Virus record (IMG/VR): IMGVR_UViG_3300044451_000175 | Span: 124,001 to 188,000 of that record | Origin: a virus | Length of the DNA stretch: 64,000 bases | Strand: one strand, 5' to 3' | In this document: piece by piece, positions 39,353-47,761 of the stretch | Layout of the letters: each line of letters opens with the position of its first letter | Position numbering within the stretch: the stretch's first letter is position 1 | Translations under genes and position numbers: made by a program | The notes under the pieces: model-generated | Database searches by the model: none | Told to the model about the DNA's origin: nothing | Seen by the model: only the letters and a program-made list of their open reading frames with translations

Positions 39353-39697
39353 ATGAACGTCTGGTTCCTCCCTTGTAACGAGACGCCCTTCCTCAACCGC
39401 GATCACCCGGTCTTCCTGGCAATCAGGGACCGGGTGCTTGGCTGTGACGACTACCGCATCCTGCTCGAACACTTCGGTTGGGTGACTTACCACTCGTGCT
39501 TCAAGACGAAGGAAGAAGCACAGGAAGAACTGTTCCACAAGTACGAGGTTTACTGGCTCGATCAGGGGTTGCCCCTGGTCGCAAAACGGAGTACCCTGTT
39601 TGGGTATTTCAAACATCTGGGCAAGCCAGAGGTCATGTTGCCCTGGTTCGATTTGGACAGCGTTCTGCGAGATCCCTATGCCGAAACCACAGATTGA
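39353..39697 (+). CDS. hypothetical protein
   Basis: 114 residues immediately after the HD gene. MNVWFLPCNETPFLNRDHPV and YRILLEHFGWVTYHSCFKT; Trp-, Phe- and Tyr-rich with a helical centre. It overlaps the next gene by 20 bases. Unrecognised. Confidence 0.65.
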   Translation: MNVWFLPCNETPFLNRDHPVFLAIRDRVLGCDDYRILLEHFGWVTYHSCFKTKEEAQEELFHKYEVYWLDQGLPLVAKRSTLFGYFKHLGKPEVMLPWFDLDSVLRDPYAETTD

Positions 39698-40055
39698 TCC
39701 CGAACTTCTCGCGGGCTGGAACCAAGAACTCAGTGCCGCCGAGGTACAACTCGAACATCTGGTCGTCAATCCGGTGCTTCACGCCAAGCTGCACGAGATC
39801 GGGTTGGCCGGCAAATGGCTCAAGCACGTTCTTGTTTCCGACAACACGCCACCAGACAAGGTGACACAGTTTTTTGCACTGTTCTGCCAGAAGGCGTTCG
39901 GCGTACAAGACGTGTGGGAACTCGCGGTCAAAACCTTCGACGCCCACCACAAGTTCCAAGAGTTCAAAAAGAATCCACCCTACACAACAGTCGAAGTCCC
40001 CCTCGCCGAACGGGACGAACTGCTCGAACGACTGACCCGCGTTCATTCCGAATAA
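39678..40055 (+). CDS. hypothetical helical protein
   Basis: 125 residues from ATG 39678. Almost wholly helical (LHAKLHEIGLAGKWLKHVLV, VTQFFALFCQKAFGVQDVWE) with a charged end. Last gene before the PARP promoter region. Unrecognised. Confidence 0.65.
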   Translation: MPKPQIDPELLAGWNQELSAAEVQLEHLVVNPVLHAKLHEIGLAGKWLKHVLVSDNTPPDKVTQFFALFCQKAFGVQDVWELAVKTFDAHHKFQEFKKNPPYTTVEVPLAERDELLERLTRVHSE

Positions 40056-40080
40056 AAAGCGCTGAAGACCTTTACAAACT

Positions 40081-40129
40081 GCTCCGAAGTGTCGATATTG
40101 ACTCCATAATCGACACACGCACTCGGAGC
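40081..40129 (+). promoter_or_regulatory. 5' hairpin burying the PARP ribosome-binding site
   Basis: Two nested arms: GCTCCGA (40081) with TCGGAGC (40123) and GTGTCGAT (40089) with ATCGACAC (40109). The 3' arm contains the GGAG used by ATG 40135. A TTTACA at about 40071 and a TATTGA could form a promoter over the same palindrome. Translation of a toxic enzyme may be restrained here. Confidence 0.6.
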
Positions 40130-40134
40130 AGATC

Positions 40135-41715
40135 ATGGGCCTCAAACTCGACAAGAACGAATTCCCTGCCAATCACGTCGCCGAAGACTTCCAGTGCTTC
40201 GGCCCGCCCGCTCTGAAGGACGGCGAGTTCGACACCGTGAAGATCGCCGACCTCGGCTGTTTCACCCAAGACGGCAAGGACAGCAACAAGTATTACCACT
40301 GCGCTGTAGTCAAGTCTCGCAAGACCGGCGAGTGGGGCGTCTACAAAGAGTGGGCGCGTACCGGCTCCAAGAATCCGAACTTTCAGTTCGTGATGTGTTC
40401 GAGCGAAGCCGAAGCCCAACGCGAATTTGCCTCCCAACTTCACGAGAAAAACGACCGTCGCGGCGAGTGGACCGTCGTCGGCGGCATCCGCGTCCTCCGC
40501 GCCAAAGCGGGCAAGGATTGCTACCTCGTTCGCGCACAAGCGACCCGTTCAACCGGACTGCCCGACGCCAAGTGCATCAAGGCCAACGACGGCGCACCCA
40601 AGCCCGTGGCGGAAGCCAAAAAGACGGACGCTGCCCCGACAACTGCCAAGCGGCGTTCGGACACTCATACCCTTTCGTTGCTCCGCGATTTGGGGCAGGC
40701 GACGGTGAGCTACACCCGTGGCAGCATGGCCGACAGCAGCCTGCCGACCCAGACCGCCATTGACGAGGCGCGGAGCTTCCTCGGCGAAGCCAAGAAGCGG
40801 CTGAAGGTAGTCGGTCCCAACGAAGATGATCAGGTGAAGGACAAGGCTCTCGTTGACTTGACGAGTCTCATGTACGGTCGCATCCCGAAAAAGAAGGCTC
40901 TGCACTGCCCGCCGAAGGACTGGATTCTCAGTGCCGGCAACATCGGCGCGTGGGAACTCGACCTCGATGCCTTCGAGTCGGCTCTCCACACCGAGCAACA
41001 GACGGAACAACAGGTTTCCGACCCGCTCGACGGCCAACCGTTCTTCCTCGAATGGATGGACCCGAAGTCGAAGGAAGGGGACTGGCTGTACAAGTGGTGG
41101 CCGAACGCCACCCGCAACCGCCACGGTCACGTCGGCTCGATGAAGATCAAAAACCTCTGGCGGGTCGAACGTTTCGGCGACCGCGACCTGATCGAGAAGT
41201 CGCAGACCGCGATCCTCAAGAGTAAGTTCTCGATCACCGAGAGGGCTTTGCACCAGCCGAAAGAACGCGCGGACCTCGCCGAGAAGGACTTCCAGCGGTA
41301 TCGGGACACGAACACCGCGATGTTGTTCCACGGCACGCGGCGGGTGAACGTGACGGGCATCCTCCGCGAGATGCTGCGGTTGCCGAAGCATCTGGTGGGC
41401 GTCGTGATCACCGGGGCCATGTTCGGCGGCGGCTGTTACTGGGCCGACGACTGGAAGAAGTCTGCCGGCTACACGGACGGCGGCTACTACGACCGGGGCG
41501 GCAGCGGCGGCAATCGCGGGTGCTTCATGTTCGTCGGGGACGTAGTTCTCGGCAACCCGTGGGTCGCGCCGTCGAGCGGCGGCTACACCGGCCCGCCGAA
41601 GGGCCACCACTGCATCTTCGGCAAGGCCGGACACAGCGGCGTCCAGAACAACGAGTGGATCACCTTCGAGCGGAACCACATGGAACTCCGCTACCTCGCC
41701 GAGTTCACCAGTTGA
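40135..41715 (+). CDS. poly(ADP-ribose) polymerase with WGR-like domain
   Basis: 526 residues. The N-terminal WGR-type domain (NKYYHCAVVKSRKTGEWGVY, EWARTG for WGR-G) is followed by a linker, a helical regulatory-like region and a C-terminal PARP catalytic domain. The catalytic triad is intact: His399 in MLFHGTRR, Tyr435 in GGCYWADDW and Glu507 in VQNNEWITF, the residues equivalent to human PARP1 His862, Tyr896 and Glu988. The Glu supports chain elongation. PARPs of this kind are unusual in phages. A 27-bp inverted repeat follows. Confidence 0.92.
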   Translation: MGLKLDKNEFPANHVAEDFQCFGPPALKDGEFDTVKIADLGCFTQDGKDSNKYYHCAVVKSRKTGEWGVYKEWARTGSKNPNFQFVMCSSEAEAQREFASQLHEKNDRRGEWTVVGGIRVLRAKAGKDCYLVRAQATRSTGLPDAKCIKANDGAPKPVAEAKKTDAAPTTAKRRSDTHTLSLLRDLGQATVSYTRGSMADSSLPTQTAIDEARSFLGEAKKRLKVVGPNEDDQVKDKALVDLTSLMYGRIPKKKALHCPPKDWILSAGNIGAWELDLDAFESALHTEQQTEQQVSDPLDGQPFFLEWMDPKSKEGDWLYKWWPNATRNRHGHVGSMKIKNLWRVERFGDRDLIEKSQTAILKSKFSITERALHQPKERADLAEKDFQRYRDTNTAMLFHGTRRVNVTGILREMLRLPKHLVGVVITGAMFGGGCYWADDWKKSAGYTDGGYYDRGGSGGNRGCFMFVGDVVLGNPWVAPSSGGYTGPPKGHHCIFGKAGHSGVQNNEWITFERNHMELRYLAEFTS

Positions 41716-41774
41716 AGTTAACTTTCATCGAGAATATCCCTAAAAACGGGATATTCTCGATGAAAGTTAACTTC
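41714..41774. repeat. perfect 27-bp inverted repeat with 7-nt loop
   Basis: Arms 41714-41740 and 41748-41774 are exactly complementary around TAAAAAC. It starts inside the PARP stop codon and ends 11 bases before the next ATG. There is no T tract, so it is longer and different from the window's terminators. Confidence 0.9.
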
Positions 41775-41785
41775 GGAGACATCAC

Positions 41786-42034
41786 ATGGATTTCCCAGAA
41801 GACGAGATGGATTTTCAACGAGCTTGGTCGTTGGTCGCCGGTGAACTTTACGGCGTCAAGCAGTGCATTGTTGAAACCGAAAAGCGTGCGTGTGTGGCGT
41901 TCGCGCGGCGTCAAGACGCGGTCGCAAATGCTCTGCGTGATTTGACCGACGAACTCGCCCGCAAACGTGACAGTCTTTCCGAACAGGTTCAGGGGTACAT
42001 CAACGAAAACCGGCGGCGGAAAGCTCTCGTTTAG
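41786..42034 (+). CDS. small hypothetical protein
   Basis: 82 residues; GGAG (41776) precedes ATG 41786. Helical, with a likely coiled coil (ALRDLTDELARKRDSLSEQV) and a basic end (NENRRRKALV). The stop TAG runs into a copy of the GCGCAATTTCGGAGAC element. Confidence 0.6.
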   Translation: MDFPEDEMDFQRAWSLVAGELYGVKQCIVETEKRACVAFARRQDAVANALRDLTDELARKRDSLSEQVQGYINENRRRKALV

Positions 42035-42050
42035 CGCAATTTCGGAGACA
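42034..42050 (+). repeat. GCGCAATTTCGGAGAC element, copy 1
   Basis: Begins at the last base of a TAG stop. Related copies are at 43278, 45181 and 52312. Confidence 0.7.
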
Positions 42051-42095
42051 TCGGTTTTGCTCGCTTTTTGGGTATGAACCTCTTTGGAGAAGGCC

Positions 42096-42320
42096 ATGCC
42101 AATCGAACAGATCGAAACCGAAATCACCGTGGGCGACATCCTCGACCGCATCGCGCAGGGTCGCCTGAGCCGCGACACGAAGGTCAAACTCGTGATGAAC
42201 CACGTTCACGAGGAGCCGCCGCTGGACTTCAAACTGTTCAACGTGGCTTCGGTCACTTCGGACGGTGACGAACACGGACTCTACGTTGTGGTCGAAAGCC
42301 GCCGCCAACCAGTGGAGTGA
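42096..42320 (+). CDS. small hypothetical protein
   Basis: 74 residues from ATG 42096 with GGAGAAGG upstream. EITVGDILDRIAQGRLSRDT then strands (VKLVMNHVHEEPPLDFKLFN, HGLYVVVESR). Resembles small phage proteins without assigned role. Confidence 0.65.
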   Translation: MPIEQIETEITVGDILDRIAQGRLSRDTKVKLVMNHVHEEPPLDFKLFNVASVTSDGDEHGLYVVVESRRQPVE

Positions 42321-42323
42321 GCC

Positions 42324-42677
42324 ATGACACGCGACATGAAGGCCACGATGCCTTACATCCACTACTCCAACCCGATCTGGGACAAACCTCGGACGATCTG
42401 GGGCGCGGCCGAAGAAGGGCTTCAGTACGAGTACAGCGACCGGCTTTGGCAGTGGGACCGGGCGAAGGCAGAAGACGCGAGCAAGAAGGCGGCGAAGAAG
42501 GCGGGCAAGGCGTTTACGCCCAAGTACATTCAGGAGTTCTTGAAGGTGCTGTTGGGCGAGCCGGTGGAACTGCTGCACATCAAGGGCGGCGTCAACACCA
42601 ACGGCTACACCTATTACATCTACGGGTTCCGGGTCAAGGAAAAGGCCGTCAAGAAGAAGAAGGTGTCAAGTGAATGA
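42324..42677 (+). CDS. small hypothetical protein
   Basis: 117 residues three bases after the previous stop. Trp/Tyr-rich start (NPIWDKPRTIWGAAEEGLQY), Lys/Ala-rich middle (SKKAAKKAGKAF) and a basic end (KAVKKKKVSSE). It overlaps the next gene by 8 bases. Unrecognised. Confidence 0.65.
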   Translation: MTRDMKATMPYIHYSNPIWDKPRTIWGAAEEGLQYEYSDRLWQWDRAKAEDASKKAAKKAGKAFTPKYIQEFLKVLLGEPVELLHIKGGVNTNGYTYYIYGFRVKEKAVKKKKVSSE

Positions 42678-43278
42678 CATCCCGCTCGCCAAGCCGAAAC
42701 TCTTCGAGTTCACGAAGGTTCCGGCCGTCATTCTCGCGGCCAAGACGCCCGTCACCGAGGCGTTGTTCGTCAAGATCGTCGGGAAGGCGAACGTCGAACA
42801 CTTGCAATGGGTGATCGGGAACTACTGGGAACAGAAGATTTCCCGGCTCGACACCGACGCTCTCTACGAGGAACTTCGCATCCTGTTCCACAGTAAACGC
42901 CGTGCGAAGCGGACGATGAACGAGACGCGGGACGAGATCGCCTCCCGCGTGATCGAGTGCGACTGGGGCCGCATTTGGAAGACCTTCAAGCAGAAGGTCG
43001 AACGGTGCTTGTGGAAACACCCGAAGACGAAAGGACTCGTGGCACAGACGATCCAGCTACACGGCGCGGACCTTGTCATCGAAGAAAACAGCACTTGCGA
43101 GGTGCATTTCGAGGGCAAGGGTTACACGGTGGACATCGAGGGCCGACGCAGCATCGTGGGCAACTTGACTTCCGTCAACCGTGACAAGACCCGCGTGATG
43201 AACGTCAAAAACAGGTTCGTGGGCAGGACGTTTTGGCAGTGTCAGGGACGCAGCCACGTCGTCTACCAAGAAAAGTAG
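42670..43278 (+). CDS. hypothetical protein
   Basis: 202 residues from GTG 42670. Helical N-terminal part (ALFVKIVGKANVEHLQWVIG) with a basic patch (HSKRRAKRTMNE), then a beta-rich C-terminal part (ADLVIEENSTCEVHFEGKGY). The TAG stop leads into repeat copy 2. Not recognised. Confidence 0.65.
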   Translation: MNDIPLAKPKLFEFTKVPAVILAAKTPVTEALFVKIVGKANVEHLQWVIGNYWEQKISRLDTDALYEELRILFHSKRRAKRTMNETRDEIASRVIECDWGRIWKTFKQKVERCLWKHPKTKGLVAQTIQLHGADLVIEENSTCEVHFEGKGYTVDIEGRRSIVGNLTSVNRDKTRVMNVKNRFVGRTFWQCQGRSHVVYQEK

Positions 43279-43306
43279 CGCAATCTCGGAGACACAATCT
43301 CCGAGA
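43278..43306 (+). repeat. GCGCAATCTCGGAGAC element, copy 2, with hairpin
   Basis: The copy has one change (CTC for TTC) and forms a perfect 9-bp hairpin TCTCGGAGA/TCTCCGAGA at 43284-43306. Confidence 0.7.
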
Positions 43307-43356
43307 GCTTGTTGGTGGTGGGTACGAATCCAAAACCTTGCAAAACTGGTGCTGAC

Positions 43357-44043
43357 ATGGGCGTCGATGCGAAGATCTATCTGCCGGGCAACGTGCGTCT
43401 GAGTACGGTCGTGGAAGTGGTCGCACGGTTGCTGGACGCGCCGGCGGTCTACAAGAAGCTCGAACCGGAGAAGCCCAAATCAACTTCGTGGCATGCCTCG
43501 ATTCCCGAAGGCGTGGTAGAGTACCGCAACACCGTGCAGGGTCTGGTGGGCGTCACCATCGGCCAGATCAACCCCGCCCTTCGCGGCAGCGAACACTTCC
43601 CGTTCAGCTACCACTATGAGTTCGGCGGCTATAAGGGCATGGGCGCGTGTCGGGGCATGATCCTTCGTTCGTGGGACTGCAACATTGCGATCCTGCGTGG
43701 CCTCGCCGACTTCTTCGGCGGCATCGTGGACCATCAAGACTGCGACGACGAGGAGCGTGACTACGTCGTCGCGGACAAGCCCGACAACATGAACTGCCCG
43801 GAAGATGGTCGCGCGTGGCAGTTCCTGCAAGAACGTATCATGGCCGTCGAACCGCTCACACAGGAGCAGATCGACGCTTGCGACCAGTACGCCGCTTACC
43901 ACGAGAACGTCGGCGAACGCACCAAGCGGCTCGCAATGAAGAAGAAGACTTCTGCGTCCATCGCCGTCGAAACACTGGCGAAGGAGTTGGGCAAGTCGGT
44001 CGATTTCGTTACAGCCCTTCTTAGGAACGGGGGTGCGATGTGA
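43357..44043 (+). CDS. hypothetical protein
   Basis: 228 residues from ATG 43357. MGVDAKIYLPGNVRLSTVVE starts a globular domain with several strands (VVEYRNTVQGLVGVTIGQ, FGGYKGMGACRGMILRSWD), ending in a helix-turn-helix-like segment (SIAVETLAKELGKSVDFVTA). It overlaps the next start in GTGA form. Confidence 0.65.
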   Translation: MGVDAKIYLPGNVRLSTVVEVVARLLDAPAVYKKLEPEKPKSTSWHASIPEGVVEYRNTVQGLVGVTIGQINPALRGSEHFPFSYHYEFGGYKGMGACRGMILRSWDCNIAILRGLADFFGGIVDHQDCDDEERDYVVADKPDNMNCPEDGRAWQFLQERIMAVEPLTQEQIDACDQYAAYHENVGERTKRLAMKKKTSASIAVETLAKELGKSVDFVTALLRNGGAM

Positions 44044-44504
44044 GCGACTACGACCGCCTCGCCGAGTTGTTCCGAGACGAGTTCTACACCCACCCACAAG
44101 GCGGTGGGGCGGCTCTGAAGGCCCGCATCGATTCGGGCGAGGTGAAGTTCAAGTTCGCGCCGAAGAACTGGCGTGAGGACTGGTACTCGGACCCCTACTT
44201 CAAGGTGTCGGTCCCGGTCGCGTTGAGCATCGCTTCTGCCCTCGCCGGGCCGTTGAACTTCGAGATCTACTACACACCGGACTTCGACTTCCATCACGTC
44301 CGGTTCGAGTACGACGGCGACACTTACGCCGTCCAGTGGTACAAGGTGTTCGTCCTCTACCGCAAGAGCGACGGCAAGCAGTGTTCGTTCGCCTACGACC
44401 GTTACAGCATCGCCCCATTCTTCCGCCGGGGCGATCACAAGAACGATAAGTTCTGGTTCGACGGCGGAAGGTTTGCCACCCCGTTTAAGGAACAAGAATC
44501 ATGA
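44040..44504 (+). CDS. hypothetical protein
   Basis: 154 residues from GTG 44040, coupled to both neighbours by 4-base overlaps. Aromatic-rich (YYTPDFDFHHVRFEYDG, YAVQWYKVFVLYRKSDG, KFWFDGGRFATPF). No family recognised. Confidence 0.65.
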   Translation: MSDYDRLAELFRDEFYTHPQGGGAALKARIDSGEVKFKFAPKNWREDWYSDPYFKVSVPVALSIASALAGPLNFEIYYTPDFDFHHVRFEYDGDTYAVQWYKVFVLYRKSDGKQCSFAYDRYSIAPFFRRGDHKNDKFWFDGGRFATPFKEQES

Positions 44505-45178
44505 GTAAGACACTTGACACCCTGCTCGTCGCGGGGATTCAGAACGCCATCGACGCCAAAGTCGGGGCGTGCGACATGTTCACCGCGTTCGGCGTTTCGA
44601 GAGCCGTTCAGCAGACCGGCGTCAAAGAGCGTCACAACAACATGAAGCACGTCGTCCACGAATACTTCGAGAGCGGCGCGATGCCGGGCTACGACCGCAC
44701 CCTCGTTCGCGTGGACCCGTCCAAGCCGGAAGCGTGGGTGTACCACCCGACAGGCACCGACGCCACAACGTACCGGCCGAGCTACCAGCCGCTGCCCTCG
44801 CCCGGAACGACACCGCAATCGTTCTACGCGGCGAACCAGCCGACCTCGGCCCCCGCGCCGACGCCGAACCCGTCGATCAGTTCGGTGTCGTTCCAGCCGC
44901 CGGCCGCGAAGCACAAGCCCGACCAACGGGGGGCCGTGACCGTGCCTGCGAAGGTAATCGTGGGCATCGGCGCGAAGGCGGGTGACGTTCTGGACGTGGT
45001 GGTTGACGGGGACAAGATCGTCGTCTCCAAAGACGGCACGACCGGCCGGAAGTACGTCGTCAACACCTCGAACAATATCCGCATCAAGCGTCGGACGTGG
45101 TCGCAGATCGTCAAGACGACCACCGGCGACTTCGACTTCGCCGAGAGCAACGGGCAGATCGTCGTCACCCACAAATGA
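44501..45178 (+). CDS. hypothetical protein with proline-rich linker
   Basis: 225 residues. The N-terminal helical domain (DMFTAFGVSRAVQQTGVKER) resembles a small DNA-binding fold. A Pro/Ser/Thr linker (TSAPAPTPNPSISS) separates a C-terminal beta domain with a hydrophobic strand pair (DVLDVVVDGDKIVVSKDG) like AbrB-type swapped hairpins. It may be a regulator. Followed by repeat copy 3 and a terminator. Confidence 0.65.
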   Translation: MSKTLDTLLVAGIQNAIDAKVGACDMFTAFGVSRAVQQTGVKERHNNMKHVVHEYFESGAMPGYDRTLVRVDPSKPEAWVYHPTGTDATTYRPSYQPLPSPGTTPQSFYAANQPTSAPAPTPNPSISSVSFQPPAAKHKPDQRGAVTVPAKVIVGIGAKAGDVLDVVVDGDKIVVSKDGTTGRKYVVNTSNNIRIKRRTWSQIVKTTTGDFDFAESNGQIVVTHK

Positions 45179-45180
45179 CG

Positions 45181-45196
45181 GCGCAATTTCGGAGAC
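45181..45196 (+). repeat. GCGCAATTTCGGAGAC element, copy 3
   Basis: An exact copy two bases after a TGA stop, directly upstream of a hairpin terminator. Confidence 0.7.
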
Positions 45197-45204
45197 TCGT
45201 CAAC

Positions 45205-45243
45205 TAGAGGCGTGTGCCTGATGGACACGCCTCTAATCTTTTG
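45205..45243 (+). terminator. Rho-independent terminator
   Basis: An eleven-bp stem TAGAGGCGTGT/ACACGCCTCTA with a 9-nt loop, then ATCTTTT. Confidence 0.82.
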
Positions 45244-45254
45244 GAGTTCCTGCC

Positions 45255-45494
45255 ATGATGTTCGACGGACAACGATGGGTGATCAGTCACAAGGTCGTTC
45301 CTCTTCCACACGACATGTGGCAGGGCGACTCGAAGAACTACGTCACCTTCGGGCGAATTGTCGCTCGGAACACCCCCGGCGCGATCAAGACGACCCGCGT
45401 TTACCGACACTCGTACCCCCGAAACCTCTGGGGTGCGGATACTCAACCGGAGCCGGACGGGTACGAGGAGAAGACCGGCGTACTGGAGATCTGA
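45255..45494 (+). CDS. small hypothetical protein
   Basis: 79 residues with GGAG 10 bases upstream of ATG 45255. A beta-rich small domain (GQRWVISHKVVPLPHDMWQG, NYVTFGRIVARNTPGAIKTT). Near its end a TATATT at about 45494 may start the next transcript. Unrecognised. Confidence 0.6.
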   Translation: MMFDGQRWVISHKVVPLPHDMWQGDSKNYVTFGRIVARNTPGAIKTTRVYRHSYPRNLWGADTQPEPDGYEEKTGVLEI

Positions 45495-45519
45495 CCTATA
45501 TTGAAAGCTGTCTACTGAA

Positions 45520-45537
45520 GGCTCGCACTCGCGAGCC
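45520..45537 (+). promoter_or_regulatory. leader hairpin
   Basis: GGCTCGC, loop ACTC, GCGAGCC in the leader between TATATT and ATG 45565. Possible mRNA stabiliser. Confidence 0.4.
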
Positions 45538-45564
45538 GGGTCAACCCCTGATCTTGGAGAAGCG

Positions 45565-45834
45565 ATGAACGGTCTGCCCCAACAAGCCGAAGCCGTGATC
45601 GGCCAGATTACCGACGAGAACGCCAAGAAGTCGGAGCCGATTATTCTGTCTTGGAAGGGAACCAAGACGCCGCGAGGACTGTCCATCAACGGTGTCCAGA
45701 TTGCGTGGGCGAAAAACGGCATCGTCACCGGCGTGAACGGTGAGATGCTCGGCACCTACGCCCGCACCAAAGAGTTTGCCGGTCCAAACAGGGATGAACA
45801 CGCGATGATCGTCATCCCCCGTCCAGCAAAATAG
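45565..45834 (+). CDS. small hypothetical protein
   Basis: 89 residues with TTGGAG upstream. IILSWKGTKTPRGLSINGVQ and IAWAKNGIVTGVNGEMLGTY suggest a beta barrel. It precedes the RNA ligase gene by nine bases, so the two are co-transcribed. No family recognised. Confidence 0.65.
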   Translation: MNGLPQQAEAVIGQITDENAKKSEPIILSWKGTKTPRGLSINGVQIAWAKNGIVTGVNGEMLGTYARTKEFAGPNRDEHAMIVIPRPAK

Positions 45835-45843
45835 GAGAAGTCC

Positions 45844-46932
45844 ATGTTCACTCTCGCCGAAGCGATGAAGGCTCTGGAAGGACGTGAGGAGTTCGCCGTC
45901 AAGAAGAAGGACGGTCTGACCGTGATCAACTATCTGATCACGCTGCCCGATTCGTTCGTTGGCATCCGCGAGAACTTCCGTGGCGTCGTGTTCGATGACG
46001 CGACCGGCGAGATCGTCTCTTTGCCGCTCCATAAGTTCTACAACGTAAACCAAAAGGAACACACCCAGATCGGGCTGATCGGGGAACAAGAATGTCGCGT
46101 CCTCGAAAAGTTCGACGGAACGATGTGCCACGCGCTGAAGGTCGGCGACCAAATCGTTCTGGCAAGTCGCATGGGGTGGGATAGCTCCCAAGCAATTGCG
46201 GCGACAAAGCTGATGTCGCGGCTGCCACGCCTGTCCGCAGGTGTTGCACGCGAAGTCAACGAGGGTCGAACGCCGATCTTCGAGTACGTCGGGCCTAACA
46301 ACCCGGTGGTGCTACACTACAAGACCGAGGATCTCGTTTACCTGTGGTCACGCGACCGTAAGACCGGGGAGTACACGCGCAACGAAGAGATCATGAAGAC
46401 GCAATCGTCCCCCACAGAACGCCGCATGCTCATCAAGGACGTGATGGCCGAAGTCGCGGTGCTGAAGGACAAGGAAGGGTTCGTGTGCGTTCTGCCGGGG
46501 ATGTGGGTGAAGGCGAAGTGTCCGTGGTACTTGGACCGTCATCAGGCGTTCGACATGCTGATGAAGCCGATGTACCGGCTCTACGAGGTCGGGTTGCAAG
46601 GGAAGCTGGACGACCTGATCGCGCAGTGTGCGGACCTGTACAAGCCGAAGTTGGAGAAGATTTTGGTTGAAGTCGGTCGCGACCAAATTCGTCTTCACCG
46701 CGAGCTTCGCAGCGAGTATGATGCGTTGGTCGAGCAAGTTCCTCCGGTCGAAACGGAACACGAGCGTCGTAAGACGTTTGTGTTTCTGGCGAAGCCCAGT
46801 CCGAATTTCGGCGGGCTTATGACGCTGTACAGCGGCCGGGAGATCGACGGGTGGGTGAACGCCCGCTTGTTCGACCAATACAAGGCGACTTATACGGGTC
46901 GCCTGTTCGCCGATCTCTCTGACGATTCGTGA
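45844..46932 (+). CDS. T4 RNA ligase 1-like protein
   Basis: 362 residues, the Rnl1 length. Motif I LEKFDGTM provides the adenylated Lys; FRGVVFDDATGEIVSLP precedes it as in T4 gp63; motif III-like IFEYVGPNNPVVLHY, motif IV EGFVCVLPG and motif V WVKAKCPWY follow in order. The C-terminal helical domain resembles the tRNA-specific domain of Rnl1. It seals 3'-OH to 5'-P RNA breaks, for example anticodon-nuclease-cleaved tRNA. AGGAGAAG precedes the ATG. Confidence 0.93.
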   Translation: MFTLAEAMKALEGREEFAVKKKDGLTVINYLITLPDSFVGIRENFRGVVFDDATGEIVSLPLHKFYNVNQKEHTQIGLIGEQECRVLEKFDGTMCHALKVGDQIVLASRMGWDSSQAIAATKLMSRLPRLSAGVAREVNEGRTPIFEYVGPNNPVVLHYKTEDLVYLWSRDRKTGEYTRNEEIMKTQSSPTERRMLIKDVMAEVAVLKDKEGFVCVLPGMWVKAKCPWYLDRHQAFDMLMKPMYRLYEVGLQGKLDDLIAQCADLYKPKLEKILVEVGRDQIRLHRELRSEYDALVEQVPPVETEHERRKTFVFLAKPSPNFGGLMTLYSGREIDGWVNARLFDQYKATYTGRLFADLSDDS

Positions 46933-46939
46933 GGCTCGC

Positions 46940-47761
46940 ATGAAATCCAAATTCTCTGTCGAAAGCGGTGAGCTTTCGATAACCGTAGAGGATGTCGGCC
47001 ACGAAGAGGCCGCGAAGCAAGCCCTGAAAATCTGGCAAGCCGCCGAGGAACGCCTTTGTCTCGGCGGCTTGCTCACCGTTAAGGGCAAACCCAAGAAACT
47101 CGGAGAACGTATCTTCTCGACAGCCACCGTTTTGGCCGAACTGGGCATCAACTTTTTCAAGAACGCCGAAGACCTGATGACCATGCCCCCGGCCAAGCCC
47201 AAGATCACGAAGACCGAAGACATCGCCACCGAGAAGTGGCTCGCCCTCAAGCGGCTGCACTACAAGTGGCCCGGCGGCAAGAACATGGTCTGGGACTTCG
47301 TCACGCGGCCCACCCGCAAGGGCAAGCACGATGCCGTGGTCGTCGTCCCGTTTCTCAAGAACCCGAACCGGCTGGTAGTCACCCGCGAGTTCAGGCTGCC
47401 GATCAACGACTTCGAGATCGGCTTCTGCGCGGGCCTGATCGACGGGACTGAAACACCGGAGCAGGCCGCGCGACGGGAACTGAAAGAAGAAACCGGACTC
47501 GAACTGAAGAAGGTGTTGTCCGTCAGCCCGCCACTGTTCAGTTCGCCCGGCATGACGAACGAGAACGTGGTGATGGTCTTCTGCGAGGCGGAAGGCCAGT
47601 TAGTCGGCGTAGACTCGGACGAAGAACACATCGAGGCTTTTGTCCTCGATCTCAAGGGCGTAGAAGAAGTTCTCAGGAAACCACCATGCTCCATGAGCCA
47701 GAAGCTCTGGCCCGTGCTGTGCATGATGAAACAACAAGGATTCATCGGATGGAAAGCTTGA
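46940..47761 (+). CDS. Nudix hydrolase, ADP-ribose pyrophosphatase type
   Basis: 273 residues. The N-terminal ~90 residues are an extra helical domain. The Nudix fold follows, with a perfect G-x5-E-x7-REL-x-EE-x-G box from GLIDGTE to EETGLEL and the NudF-like PFLKNPNRLVVTREFRLPIN strand pair. Likely substrates are ADP-ribose or NADH. It overlaps the ADP-ribosylglycohydrolase gene by 13 bases, which points to ADP-ribose turnover. Confidence 0.9.
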   Translation: MKSKFSVESGELSITVEDVGHEEAAKQALKIWQAAEERLCLGGLLTVKGKPKKLGERIFSTATVLAELGINFFKNAEDLMTMPPAKPKITKTEDIATEKWLALKRLHYKWPGGKNMVWDFVTRPTRKGKHDAVVVVPFLKNPNRLVVTREFRLPINDFEIGFCAGLIDGTETPEQAARRELKEETGLELKKVLSVSPPLFSSPGMTNENVVMVFCEAEGQLVGVDSDEEHIEAFVLDLKGVEEVLRKPPCSMSQKLWPVLCMMKQQGFIGWKA

